DNA of 5,820 bases from Xanthobacteraceae bacterium (lineage in GTDB: Bacteria; Pseudomonadota; Alphaproteobacteria; Rhizobiales; Xanthobacteraceae). The stretch is from assembly GCA_030037105.1 (NCBI GenBank), contig JASHRY010000163.1:1-5820 (forward strand). Direction: 5' to 3'. Under the pieces are notes generated by a model. That model made no database searches and had not been told where the DNA came from. It saw nothing but the letters and a program-made list of their open reading frames with translations. Below are positions 1 through 5,820 of the stretch, one piece after another. The position numbers and the translations under genes were made by a program. Each line of letters begins with the position of its first letter. The first letter of the stretch is position 1.

Positions 1-2042
1 CGAGGACGCAAACGCCTACCGTCGAGGAAGCGTTCATCGCGCTGCTCCCGGAGGAACTCCGGGCCGGACGCAAAAGGCTGGAGATACCGGCGAACCGCAC
101 TGTAAACGCCGAGCCGGTCATCATTGCGCGCGACCTTACCCGCCGCTTTGGCGAGTTTACCGCCGTCGATCACGTGAATTTCACCATCGAGCGCGGCGAG
201 ATTTTCGGCTTTGTCGGCTCGAACGGATGCGGCAAGACCACGACGATGAAAATGCTGACTGGCTTGCTGGCACCGAGCGAAGGCCAAGCTCTTTTGTTCG
301 GCCGGGCGCTGGACGCCCGCGACATCAATTCGCGCCGGCGCGTCGGATACATGTCGCAATCGTTCTCGCTCTATGCGGAACTTACCGTCCGCCAAAACCT
401 CGAGCTTCACGCGCGGCTTTTCCATCTTCCGGCCCAAAAAGCCGCCGCACGCTTTCGCGAGCTGGTCGCGCATTTCAGCCTTAACGGGTATCTCGATCAA
501 CTCGCCTCGAACCTGCCGTTGGGTATTCGGCAACGGCTGTCGTTGGCGGTCGCCATCGTGCACGAGCCGGAAATGCTTATTCTCGACGAGCCGACCTCAG
601 GCGTCGATCCTCTGGCACGCGATCATTTCTGGGAGCTGTTGATCGATCTTTCGCGCAATCAGGGCGTGACGATCTTTGTCTCGACCCATTTCATGAACGA
701 AGCCGAGCGCTGCGACCGCATATCGCTCATGGACTCGGGGCGTGTTCTCGCGACCGATACGCCCCGCAATTTAATCGAGTCTCGCGGCGCCGCCACGTTG
801 GAGGGGGCGTTCATCAGTTATCTGGAGGAGGCGACAGGATCATCCGCCGTCGACTCTACCGGCGACATCGTGGCTCCCGCCGCTGCAGACGGACCGGCAC
901 CGTCGCCGCCGCGGCCGCTATTGAGCCTTCGACGTCTCTTCGCTTACACCATCCGGGAGACAATGGAGCTTCTGCGCGATCCAATTCGTCTCACCTTCGC
1001 CATGTTCGGCACGGTTTTTTTAATGTTGGCATTCGGCTTCGGCATTTCGACGGACGTCAATAACCTGACATTCGCCGTACTCGACCGCGATCAGAGTCAC
1101 GAGAGCCGCGCCTACCTCGAGGAGTTGAGAGGGTCGACTTACTTCGTGGAACGGTCCGCGCTAGCCAGTTATGCCGATCTGCAAAAGCGTATGCAGAGTG
1201 GGGCCATCAGAGCCGCCGTCGAGATTCCTCCCGGATTTGGTCGTGATCTGGAGGCCGGCCGACCGGCCTGGGTGGGCGCCTGGGTCGATGGCGCCATGCC
1301 GTTCCGCGCCGATACCATCCGCGGCTATCTGCAGGCCATGCATCAACTCTATCTGACGGATCCAGCGGTCAAGACGACTCTGCCGCAGGCGCGTTCGGCC
1401 GCCAGAATCGAAGTGCGGTTCAAGTACAACCAGAATTTCGAAAGCGTCTACGCCATGGTGCCGACGAGCCTATCGATGTTGCTGGCGTTGTTTCCGGCGA
1501 TTCTCATGGCGCTCGCCATCGTGCGCGAGAAAGAGCTTGGCTCGATCACCAATCTTTATGTGACTCCGGTCACTCGCATCGAGTTTCTGCTCGGCAAGCA
1601 AATTCCCTACATCGGCATCGCCATGACGAACTTTGCGCTGATGTTCCTCATGGCGTTGTTCGTCTTCCAGGTGCCGCTCAAGGGCAGCTTTCTCGCGCTC
1701 CTTCTCGGCGTGCTGGTTTACGTCACTGCGACGACCGCCTACGGCATGGTGATCTCGGCGTTCGCAAGCACGCAGATCGCCGCGCTGTTTGGCACCGCCA
1801 TCATGACGTTCCTGCCGGCTTCGCAGTTCTCCGGAATGATGGTGCCGGTATCCTCGCTCTCGGCAACAGCGCAAATCATGGGGCGGGCATTCCCCATGAC
1901 TTATTTCATACCGATCAGCGTCGGCGCCTTTACCAAGGGGTTAAGCTTTGCCGAACTTGCGGGGCATGTGATGGAGCTTGCCGTTTTTATCCCGGTCTTG
2001 ACGCTGATCAGTTTGGTCCTTCTGCGCAAGCAGGAACGCTAG
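1..2042 (+). CDS. rbbA: RbbA/YhiH-type ABC exporter: ATPase-permease fusion (5' end outside window)
   Basis: Inner-membrane ABC protein in which tandem ATPase domains are fused to an ABC-2 permease; E. coli RbbA is also described as a ribosome-associated ATPase. The frame is open from base 3, giving 679 residues here. GTG at 174 is internal, because it falls within an ABC domain whose start lies upstream of it. Window residues 5-15 (TVEEAFIALL) look like the end of a first ABC domain. The second domain has Walker A GSNGCGKT (about 72-79), a Q-loop in YMSQS, a family-type signature LPLGIRQRL instead of LSGGQ, Walker B LILDEP (D195, E196), D-loop SGVDP and switch H229. The permease starts near residue 309: one helix (about bases 990-1047), a large extracytoplasmic domain, then five helices from about base 1458. 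E. coli RbbA is about 911 residues, so roughly 230 are missing. The exported substrate is unknown. Confidence 0.88.
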   Translation, partial: RTQTPTVEEAFIALLPEELRAGRKRLEIPANRTVNAEPVIIARDLTRRFGEFTAVDHVNFTIERGEIFGFVGSNGCGKTTTMKMLTGLLAPSEGQALLFGRALDARDINSRRRVGYMSQSFSLYAELTVRQNLELHARLFHLPAQKAAARFRELVAHFSLNGYLDQLASNLPLGIRQRLSLAVAIVHEPEMLILDEPTSGVDPLARDHFWELLIDLSRNQGVTIFVSTHFMNEAERCDRISLMDSGRVLATDTPRNLIESRGAATLEGAFISYLEEATGSSAVDSTGDIVAPAAADGPAPSPPRPLLSLRRLFAYTIRETMELLRDPIRLTFAMFGTVFLMLAFGFGISTDVNNLTFAVLDRDQSHESRAYLEELRGSTYFVERSALASYADLQKRMQSGAIRAAVEIPPGFGRDLEAGRPAWVGAWVDGAMPFRADTIRGYLQAMHQLYLTDPAVKTTLPQARSAARIEVRFKYNQNFESVYAMVPTSLSMLLALFPAILMALAIVREKELGSITNLYVTPVTRIEFLLGKQIPYIGIAMTNFALMFLMALFVFQVPLKGSFLALLLGVLVYVTATTAYGMVISAFASTQIAALFGTAIMTFLPASQFSGMMVPVSSLSATAQIMGRAFPMTYFIPISVGAFTKGLSFAELAGHVMELAVFIPVLTLISLVLLRKQER

Positions 2043-2053
2043 GAACCCGACGG

Positions 2054-3178
2054 ATGCGCAAGATCGGAAACATCTTCTGGCTCGGCACCAAGGAGCTGCG
2101 CAGTTTCTTTCACGATTTCGTGCTGCTCGGGTTCGTCGTCTATGCATTTTCGCTAGCGATCATAGCGCAAGCGCACAGCTATTCGCAGGAGGTGCATAAT
2201 GCTTCAATCGGAGTGGTCGACGAGGATCATTCGGAACTGTCGCGACGAATCATTCGCGCGTTCTTGCCGCCCTATTTCCATCAACCGCAACGGCTCGCCG
2301 AGCGGGACATCGTTCCGCTCATGAACTTGGGCAAATACACTTTCATGGTCGACATCCCGCCAAACTTCGAGCGGGACGTTCTCGGCGGACGCAACCCCGC
2401 GATCCAACTCAATGTTGACGCCACCATGATGGTTCAGGGCGGCCTTGGCGCGGACTATGCGCAACAGATCATCATGACCGAGATACGTGACTTCCTATCG
2501 CATGCCGAAGGCGCGGCGCCGCCGCCGGTCAATCTCGACGTACGCATCCTGTTTAATCCCAACCTCACCAGCGCGTGGTTCACCAGCGTCATGGGCATCA
2601 TCAACAGCGTCAGCATGCTGGCAATCATTCTCGCCGGCGCCGCGATTGTACGCGAGCGGGAGCACGGCACGATGGACCATCTTCTGGTGATGCCGCTGAC
2701 GCCGTTCGAGATCGCGATGTCCAAGGTCTGGGCGAACGGCCTGGTGATCACCGCGGCGGTCGGCCTTTCGCTTTATCTGGTCGTTCGCACTTTGCTCGGC
2801 GTTCCCATCGCCGGATCGATCCCGCTGTTCATGGTCGGAGTGGCGATCTATCTGTTCTTCGCCTGCGCCATCGGCATATTCATCGGCACCATCGCGCGCT
2901 CCATGCCGCAGCTCGGCTTGCTCTATCTTTTGATCTACTTGCCGATGATCATGCTTTCCGGCAGCAACACGCCGCTGGAAAGCATGCCGCCATGGCTGGC
3001 GACCGTAATGCAGGCTTCGCCATCGACACATTTCGTATCCTTCGCGCAGTCGATCCTTTATCGCGGCGCGGGTATCGACGTGGTGTGGCCGCAATTCGCG
3101 CTGGTGGCGGGCATCGGCGGGCTGTTCTTTCTTCTCGCCATTCTGCGCTTCCGCTCAACCGCCGCGCAGACGACATAA
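2054..3178 (+). CDS. yhhJ: YhhJ-like ABC-2 family transporter permease
   Basis: Integral inner-membrane permease, 374 residues, essentially the length of E. coli YhhJ, and probably the partner of the preceding ATPase-permease. The layout is that of the ABC2_membrane_3 family: a cytoplasmic start with KELRSFF (14-19), a first helix at about 22-40, a large periplasmic loop (about 43-175) with YTFMVDIPPNFERDVLGGR and NVDAT, then five C-terminal helices. Recognisable blocks are IVREREHGTMDHLLVMPLTP (198-217), GIFIGTIARSMPQLGLL (274-290) and THFVSFAQSILYRGAG (325-340). From memory these match E. coli YhhJ closely; no alignment was run. The ATG lies 11 nt after the upstream stop, with AGGA at 2041-2044 overlapping that stop, so the two genes are probably co-transcribed and translationally coupled. 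It has no ATPase motifs and depends on its neighbour for energy. Confidence 0.9.
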   Translation: MRKIGNIFWLGTKELRSFFHDFVLLGFVVYAFSLAIIAQAHSYSQEVHNASIGVVDEDHSELSRRIIRAFLPPYFHQPQRLAERDIVPLMNLGKYTFMVDIPPNFERDVLGGRNPAIQLNVDATMMVQGGLGADYAQQIIMTEIRDFLSHAEGAAPPPVNLDVRILFNPNLTSAWFTSVMGIINSVSMLAIILAGAAIVREREHGTMDHLLVMPLTPFEIAMSKVWANGLVITAAVGLSLYLVVRTLLGVPIAGSIPLFMVGVAIYLFFACAIGIFIGTIARSMPQLGLLYLLIYLPMIMLSGSNTPLESMPPWLATVMQASPSTHFVSFAQSILYRGAGIDVVWPQFALVAGIGGLFFLLAILRFRSTAAQTT

Positions 3179-3212
3179 GAATTATCCATTCGAGCGACGC
3201 GGTCGCCGCCCG

Positions 3213-3775
3213 TCAAGAATTGATCCAGCGGATTTCCGGTTCTTTTCTCGGCACCGGCGGCGGCGCTGATTTCGGATGGCCGACGATAATCGGGGCAACG
3301 GGCTTGTACGTCGCCGGAAGGTGGAGGGTCGCCTTTCCTTCGGGCGTCCCGAGCCAGACCTGGGAAAATCCGATCCAGCAGGTGCCGAGGCCGGCGCCGC
3401 GCGCCGCCAGCATGAGGTTTTCCGCGGCGAGCGCACAGTCCTCGATTGCCCATGGGATGTTCGCCGCGGCGGAAATCACGATGAGCGCCGGTGCGTGATA
3501 GAAGATGTCGAAATCGGGGTCGTTCAATATCTCGTTGAAATGATGCGATATAAGGCCGACTGGCGAGCTTTTCGCATATGCGCCTTCGCCTCACGCGATA
3601 TTTTGCCTAACACGGCGCCGTCGCGAACGACGCAGAACGAGCACGGTTGTTGATTGACCGCGCTCGGCGCCTGAACGGCGGCATCAATGAGCTCGCAAAT
3701 TATCCGATCGTCGACCGGCTCAGTGGTGAAATCCCTTACCGCGCGGCGCGTGTAGATTGCTTCCCTGAGGTCCAT
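3213..3775 (-). pseudogene. Nitroreductase-family flavoprotein, frameshifted
   Basis: Nitroreductases are FMN enzymes that use NAD(P)H to reduce nitroaromatics, quinones or flavins, usually as dimers; the substrate here is unknown. The first part (3775 down to about 3570) begins MDLREAIYTRRAVRDF, with the FMN-binding R10/R11 region and APSAVNQQP (37-44), then meets a stop at 3524. The rest continues in another frame with HHFNEILNDPDFDIFYHAP, IEDCALAAENLMLAA, RGAGLGTCWIGF and a C-terminal GHPK, ending at 3213. Adding one base near 3569-3576, for instance lengthening the AAAA run (- strand) to five, gives a continuous 187-residue protein of normal family length. The ATG at 3775 precedes the conserved family start; the upstream GGGA is a weak ribosome site. 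The locus converges on yhhJ and diverges from the alcohol dehydrogenase. A sequencing error, a recent mutation or, less likely, -1 recoding could explain the break. Confidence 0.85.
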
Positions 3776-3798
3776 GTTCCCATGTCTCGCTTTATAAA

Positions 3799-3804
3799 AT
3801 TATT
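3799..3804 (-). promoter_or_regulatory. Candidate -10 element for the nitroreductase
   Basis: Read on the - strand this is AATAAT, five of six matches to TATAAT, 23 nt upstream of the nitroreductase ATG. The centre of the anaerobox at 3829-3842 lies about 42-44 bases upstream of the start site this hexamer would specify. That is near the -41.5 position of class II FNR-activated promoters, which typically lack a good -35 element. A TATAAA on the same strand (3796-3791) is an alternative but fits the box spacing less well. Inferred from spacing only. Confidence 0.35.
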
Positions 3805-3828
3805 CAAAAGCGCTTTTTTTCCGATGTA

Positions 3829-3842
3829 TTGACTCAGATCAA
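3829..3842. promoter_or_regulatory. FNR/FixK/Dnr-type box 1
   Basis: TTGAC-TCAG-ATCAA, an inverted repeat matching the Crp/Fnr-family anaerobox consensus TTGAY-N4-RTCAA with both half-sites intact. It is the box nearest the nitroreductase start, with its centre 60 bases upstream of that ATG, and is positioned to activate leftward transcription. Which family member (Fnr, FixK, Dnr or other) binds cannot be told from the site. Confidence 0.7.
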
Positions 3843-3890
3843 TATCATCCGGGAACGAGGCGTTTCCTTCGACAATTTACGTCGCCCAAC

Positions 3891-3904
3891 TTGACCTGCA
3901 TCAA
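3891..3904. promoter_or_regulatory. FNR/FixK/Dnr-type box 2
   Basis: TTGAC-CTGC-ATCAA, the same half-sites as boxes 1 and 3 with an unrelated 4-nt spacer. Its centre is 62 bases from box 1 and 50 bases from box 3. Relative to the candidate rightward start site near 3988 it would sit at about -90, close to a class I FNR position, so it could assist activation of the alcohol dehydrogenase. Its role is inferred only from spacing. Confidence 0.7.
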
Positions 3905-3940
3905 CGGTCGCCAGCCAACCCCCGAGACCAGAAGTCATCA

Positions 3941-3954
3941 TTGACCAATATCAA
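3941..3954. promoter_or_regulatory. FNR/FixK/Dnr-type box 3
   Basis: TTGAC-CAAT-ATCAA, a full anaerobox proximal to the alcohol dehydrogenase gene, centred 88 bases upstream of its ATG. It sits about 40 bases upstream of the start site predicted from the candidate -10 at 3976-3981, which is the class II activator position. A 6-bp inverted repeat, GAAGTC (3931-3936) and GACTTC (3958-3963), brackets the box almost concentrically; this may be chance. Confidence 0.72.
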
Positions 3955-3975
3955 CACGACTTCGACTTTTGATAA

Positions 3976-3981
3976 TAAGAT
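3976..3981 (+). promoter_or_regulatory. Candidate -10 element for the alcohol dehydrogenase
   Basis: TAAGAT within a markedly AT-rich stretch (3967-3990), four of six matches to TATAAT. It would place transcription start near 3988, giving a leader of about 48 nt and putting box 3 at about -40.5. The overlapping GATAAT (3971-3976) matches better, five of six, but would place the box at about -35.5. No convincing -35 hexamer is seen, as expected for a class II Crp/Fnr-activated promoter. Confidence 0.35.
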
Positions 3982-4035
3982 ATTTATTGATCTTGGACCG
4001 TCTCGATATCGGTTAGATCGCACGCGAGAAGGATC

Positions 4036-5076
4036 ATGAAAGCTTTTGTCTATCAAGGACCCGGCAAGAAAGCGCTGGAAGATCGCCCACTGCCGAAGAT
4101 TACTGCCCCGACGGACGCCGTCGTGAAGATTGCGAAGACGACCATCTGCGGAACCGACTTGCATATCCTCAAAGGCGACGTGCCGACTTGCAAGCCGGGA
4201 CGCATTCTCGGCCATGAGGGCGTCGGCGTCGTGGACAGCATCGGTGCCGGCGTTACTACCTTCCGTCCGGGCGATCGTGTTCTTATCTCCTGCATTTCCG
4301 CCTGTGGCAGATGCGAATACTGCCGCGGCGGCATGTACTCGCACTGCACGACGGGCGGCTGGATTCTGGGCAATGAAATCGACGGAACGCAAGCCGAGTA
4401 CGTGCGCATACCCCATGCGGACACCAGCCTCTATCGAGTGCCGAAAGGCGTCGAGGAGGACGCCTTGGTGATGTTGAGCGACATCCTGCCGACCGGCTTC
4501 GAATGCGGCGTCCTGAACGGGAAGGTTCGGCCCGGCGACAGCGTGGCGATCGTCGGCGCCGGCCCCATCGGCCTCGCCGCCTTGCTGACCGCCCAGTTCT
4601 ACTCGCCCGCCGACATCATCATGATCGACCTCGATGGTAACCGGCTCGACACCGCCAAGCGGTTCGGCGCCACGGCAACCGTCAACAGCAAGGACGGCAG
4701 GGCCGCGGAAGCGGTGATGCAGATGACCGGCGGACGCGGCGTGAATGCTGCCATCGAGGCGGTCGGCATTCCCGCGACTTTCGTGCTTTGCGAAGACATT
4801 GTCGCGCCCGGAGGTACCATCGCCAATATCGGCGTTCACGGCGTCAAGGTAGACCTCCACCTCGAGCGCCTGTGGTCGCACAACATCACGATCACGACGC
4901 GGCTCGTGGACACCGTCACGACGCCGATGCTGCTCAAGACCGTGCAATCCGGCAGGATCGATCCGAAGCGTTTGATCACACACCGCTTCAATCTTGACCG
5001 GCTTCTCGAAGCTTACGACACGTTCGGGCGTGCAGCCGACACCCGGGCGCTCAAGGTGCTGATCGAGGCCGCATAG
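4036..5076 (+). CDS. Zinc-dependent alcohol dehydrogenase (MDR family)
   Basis: Cytoplasmic medium-chain dehydrogenase, 346 residues, the usual length, interconverting an alcohol and an aldehyde or ketone with a nicotinamide cofactor. Likely catalytic zinc ligands are C38 (TICGTDLH), H60 with E61 (GHEGVG) and D149, as in the Thermoanaerobacter secondary-alcohol enzyme. Structural zinc ligands are C90, C93, C96 and C104. The Rossmann motif GAGPIG (174-179) is followed by acidic D198 at the end of the second strand, which favours NAD over NADP. GGWILGNEIDGTQAEYVR (107-124) is typical of a fermentative-type subgroup related to Cupriavidus Adh. The start MKAFVYQGPGKKALEDRPLP is the standard subgroup start; GAGAAGGA lies at 4026-4033, rather close to the ATG. 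Three anaeroboxes upstream point to low-oxygen induction, which would suit NADH disposal. Ethanol, a short secondary alcohol or an aldehyde could be the real substrate. Confidence 0.92.
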   Translation: MKAFVYQGPGKKALEDRPLPKITAPTDAVVKIAKTTICGTDLHILKGDVPTCKPGRILGHEGVGVVDSIGAGVTTFRPGDRVLISCISACGRCEYCRGGMYSHCTTGGWILGNEIDGTQAEYVRIPHADTSLYRVPKGVEEDALVMLSDILPTGFECGVLNGKVRPGDSVAIVGAGPIGLAALLTAQFYSPADIIMIDLDGNRLDTAKRFGATATVNSKDGRAAEAVMQMTGGRGVNAAIEAVGIPATFVLCEDIVAPGGTIANIGVHGVKVDLHLERLWSHNITITTRLVDTVTTPMLLKTVQSGRIDPKRLITHRFNLDRLLEAYDTFGRAADTRALKVLIEAA

Positions 5077-5108
5077 GTCGGGAAAATAATCGATCGGAAA
5101 AAACTGGC

Positions 5109-5113
5109 GGAGA
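5109..5113 (+). promoter_or_regulatory. Ribosome binding site of the cytochrome c gene
   Basis: GGAGA, preceded by GGC, ends 6 nt before the ATG at 5120. This good spacing supports that ATG over internal GTG codons as the start of the cytochrome gene, and keeps the hydrophobic N-terminal anchor in the protein. Confidence 0.6.
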
Positions 5114-5119
5114 TAATCG

Positions 5120-5820
5120 ATGTGGAGGGCAGTGCAGGACTGGTACATTGTGGGAATAGGGCTGTGCCTGATCGGCGGAGGCCTGTTCCTCGCCTCCCGT
5201 CAGGTTTCCCATCCCGCATCCGTCAATCCCGTTGCGGCGGAGCATGTTCGCGCAATTCCGGCGGCGGCAGGCCGATCCGATCCTTCCGCTGCGGTGTTTG
5301 CAACTCCAAGCTCACCGACGACGACTCCGACCCCTGCACTTTCGCCTCACAATCATGTTGCGGCTGCCGATACGCCGCAGACGAGTGTGCTCGCGCCGGC
5401 GAGGTCAAACGGGGCGCCTTCGCCCGGTGGCGATCCTGCCGCCGGGCGGCAAGTATTCAAGAAATGCCAAGCGTGCCACGCGCTCGATCCCGGCATGACC
5501 ATGCTGGGCCCTTCGCTTGCCGGTATCATCGGACGCAAGGCCGGGGCCCTCCCCGGCTACAGCTATTCGCCGGCGATGAAACAGGCGAATATTGTCTGGA
5601 GTCCCGGGAACCTGGACTCTTATCTTGCCGATCCGCAGAAGGTGGTGCCTGGAAACAGAATGCCGTTCCCCGGTCTCAAGACCGAGCAGGACCGCACCGA
5701 TGTGATCGCTTTTCTTGCTTCCGCACCCGGCCCGGCGGCGGTGCCGCCTACGGCCGGACAAAAGCCGCCCGCGCCTCCCAGCGTTACGACCGAACAGCGC
5801 GCCGTATACGCAAATCAGCG
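5120..5820 (+). CDS. Membrane-anchored class I cytochrome c (3' end outside window)
   Basis: The frame stays open to the right edge, giving 233 residues and two bases. The N-terminus MWRAVQDWYIVGIGLCLIGG has a hydrophobic stretch at about 9-26, best read as an uncleaved signal anchor placing the rest in the periplasm; no lipobox is seen. A Pro/Ala/Ser/Thr-rich tether (about 28-104) leads to a cytochrome c domain beginning GDPAAGRQVFKKCQACH. Haem is attached through C116 and C119, with H120 as the proximal ligand and M181 (NRMPFPG) as the likely distal one, as in cytochrome c2/c550 proteins. The domain ends near FLAS (about 200), followed by another Pro-rich stretch and TTEQRAVYANQR, so a further segment or domain is expected. 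It is presumably an electron carrier to a terminal reductase or oxidase; the partner is not visible. The gene lies 43 nt after the alcohol dehydrogenase, possibly co-transcribed with it. Confidence 0.87.
   Translation, partial: MWRAVQDWYIVGIGLCLIGGGLFLASRQVSHPASVNPVAAEHVRAIPAAAGRSDPSAAVFATPSSPTTTPTPALSPHNHVAAADTPQTSVLAPARSNGAPSPGGDPAAGRQVFKKCQACHALDPGMTMLGPSLAGIIGRKAGALPGYSYSPAMKQANIVWSPGNLDSYLADPQKVVPGNRMPFPGLKTEQDRTDVIAFLASAPGPAAVPPTAGQKPPAPPSVTTEQRAVYANQ

Noticed and set aside
174..176. GTG as the start of the ABC transporter gene
   Set aside because: In-frame codons continue upstream to the window edge and encode ABC-domain sequence (VIIARDLTRRFGEFTAVDHV) needed for the nucleotide-binding fold, so this GTG is an internal Val.
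2495..3094. - strand open frame of 199 codons opposite the yhhJ-like gene
   Set aside because: It is a low-complexity Arg/Asp/His-rich shadow; the + strand frame matches YhhJ throughout.
3194..3206. Inverted repeat GCGAC-GCG-GTCGC between the convergent stop codons as a terminator
   Set aside because: The stem is only 5 bp with a 3-nt loop and no T-run follows on either strand. The position suits a shared terminator but the structure is too weak to call.
2575..3498. + strand open frame of 307 codons overlapping the yhhJ-like gene and the nitroreductase
   Set aside because: Its translation is Arg/His-rich and without domains, and it crosses two genes supported by family motifs on opposite strands.
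3058..3594. - strand open frame of 178 codons overlapping the nitroreductase
   Set aside because: It is the third, non-homologous frame of the frameshifted nitroreductase; the conserved blocks lie in the other two frames.
5086..5121. Direct repeat ATAATCGAT (5086-5094 and 5113-5121) before the cytochrome gene
   Set aside because: Two 9-bp copies in an AT-rich spacer, the second overlapping the ATG, with no symmetry or known regulator match; probably chance.
3901..5148. Long - strand open frame (415 codons) antisense to the alcohol dehydrogenase
   Set aside because: It lies almost wholly opposite a gene with clear zinc and nucleotide-binding motifs, and its translation is His/Asp/Arg-rich with no recognisable domain. 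This is the usual shadow of a GC-rich coding strand.

Overview
The window reads as a chromosomal segment of a GC-rich proteobacterium, most likely an alphaproteobacterium of the Rhizobiales type. This rests on protein flavour, GC-rich codon use and FixK/FNR-type boxes, so it is an inference rather than a direct reading. Five protein-coding loci are visible. The first is cut by the left edge and the last by the right edge.

Left part (1-3178, + strand): two adjacent genes form the membrane and ATPase core of an ABC-2 type exporter of the RbbA (YhiH)/YhhJ family. The first encodes the end of one ABC domain, a complete second ABC domain and a fused six-helix permease. Its reading frame is open to the window edge, so the apparent GTG start at 174 is internal. 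The second, 11 nt downstream, is a YhhJ-like permease. In E. coli this pair sits beside a HlyD-family periplasmic adaptor (yhiI), so an adaptor gene is expected just left of the window.

Middle (3179-4035): a nitroreductase-family gene on the - strand converges on the exporter operon. It is split by a single-base frameshift near 3569-3576; adding one base restores a normal 187-residue protein. Between it and the divergent alcohol dehydrogenase gene lies a 260-nt AT-richer region with three near-perfect FNR/FixK/Dnr boxes of the form TTGAC-N4-ATCAA. The outer two sit at about the class II activator distance from candidate -10 elements, one for each divergent gene.

Right part (4036-5820, + strand): a complete zinc-dependent, probably NAD-linked alcohol dehydrogenase is followed after 43 nt by a membrane-anchored class I cytochrome c. 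The cytochrome has a long Pro/Ala/Ser/Thr-rich tether and runs off the right edge.

Together, a nitroreductase, an alcohol dehydrogenase and a c-type cytochrome around a triple anaerobox suggest a low-oxygen redox and fermentation locus under a Crp/Fnr-family regulator. Whether the exporter belongs to the same regulon cannot be told from this window. No RNA gene, CRISPR array, insertion sequence or phage feature was seen.
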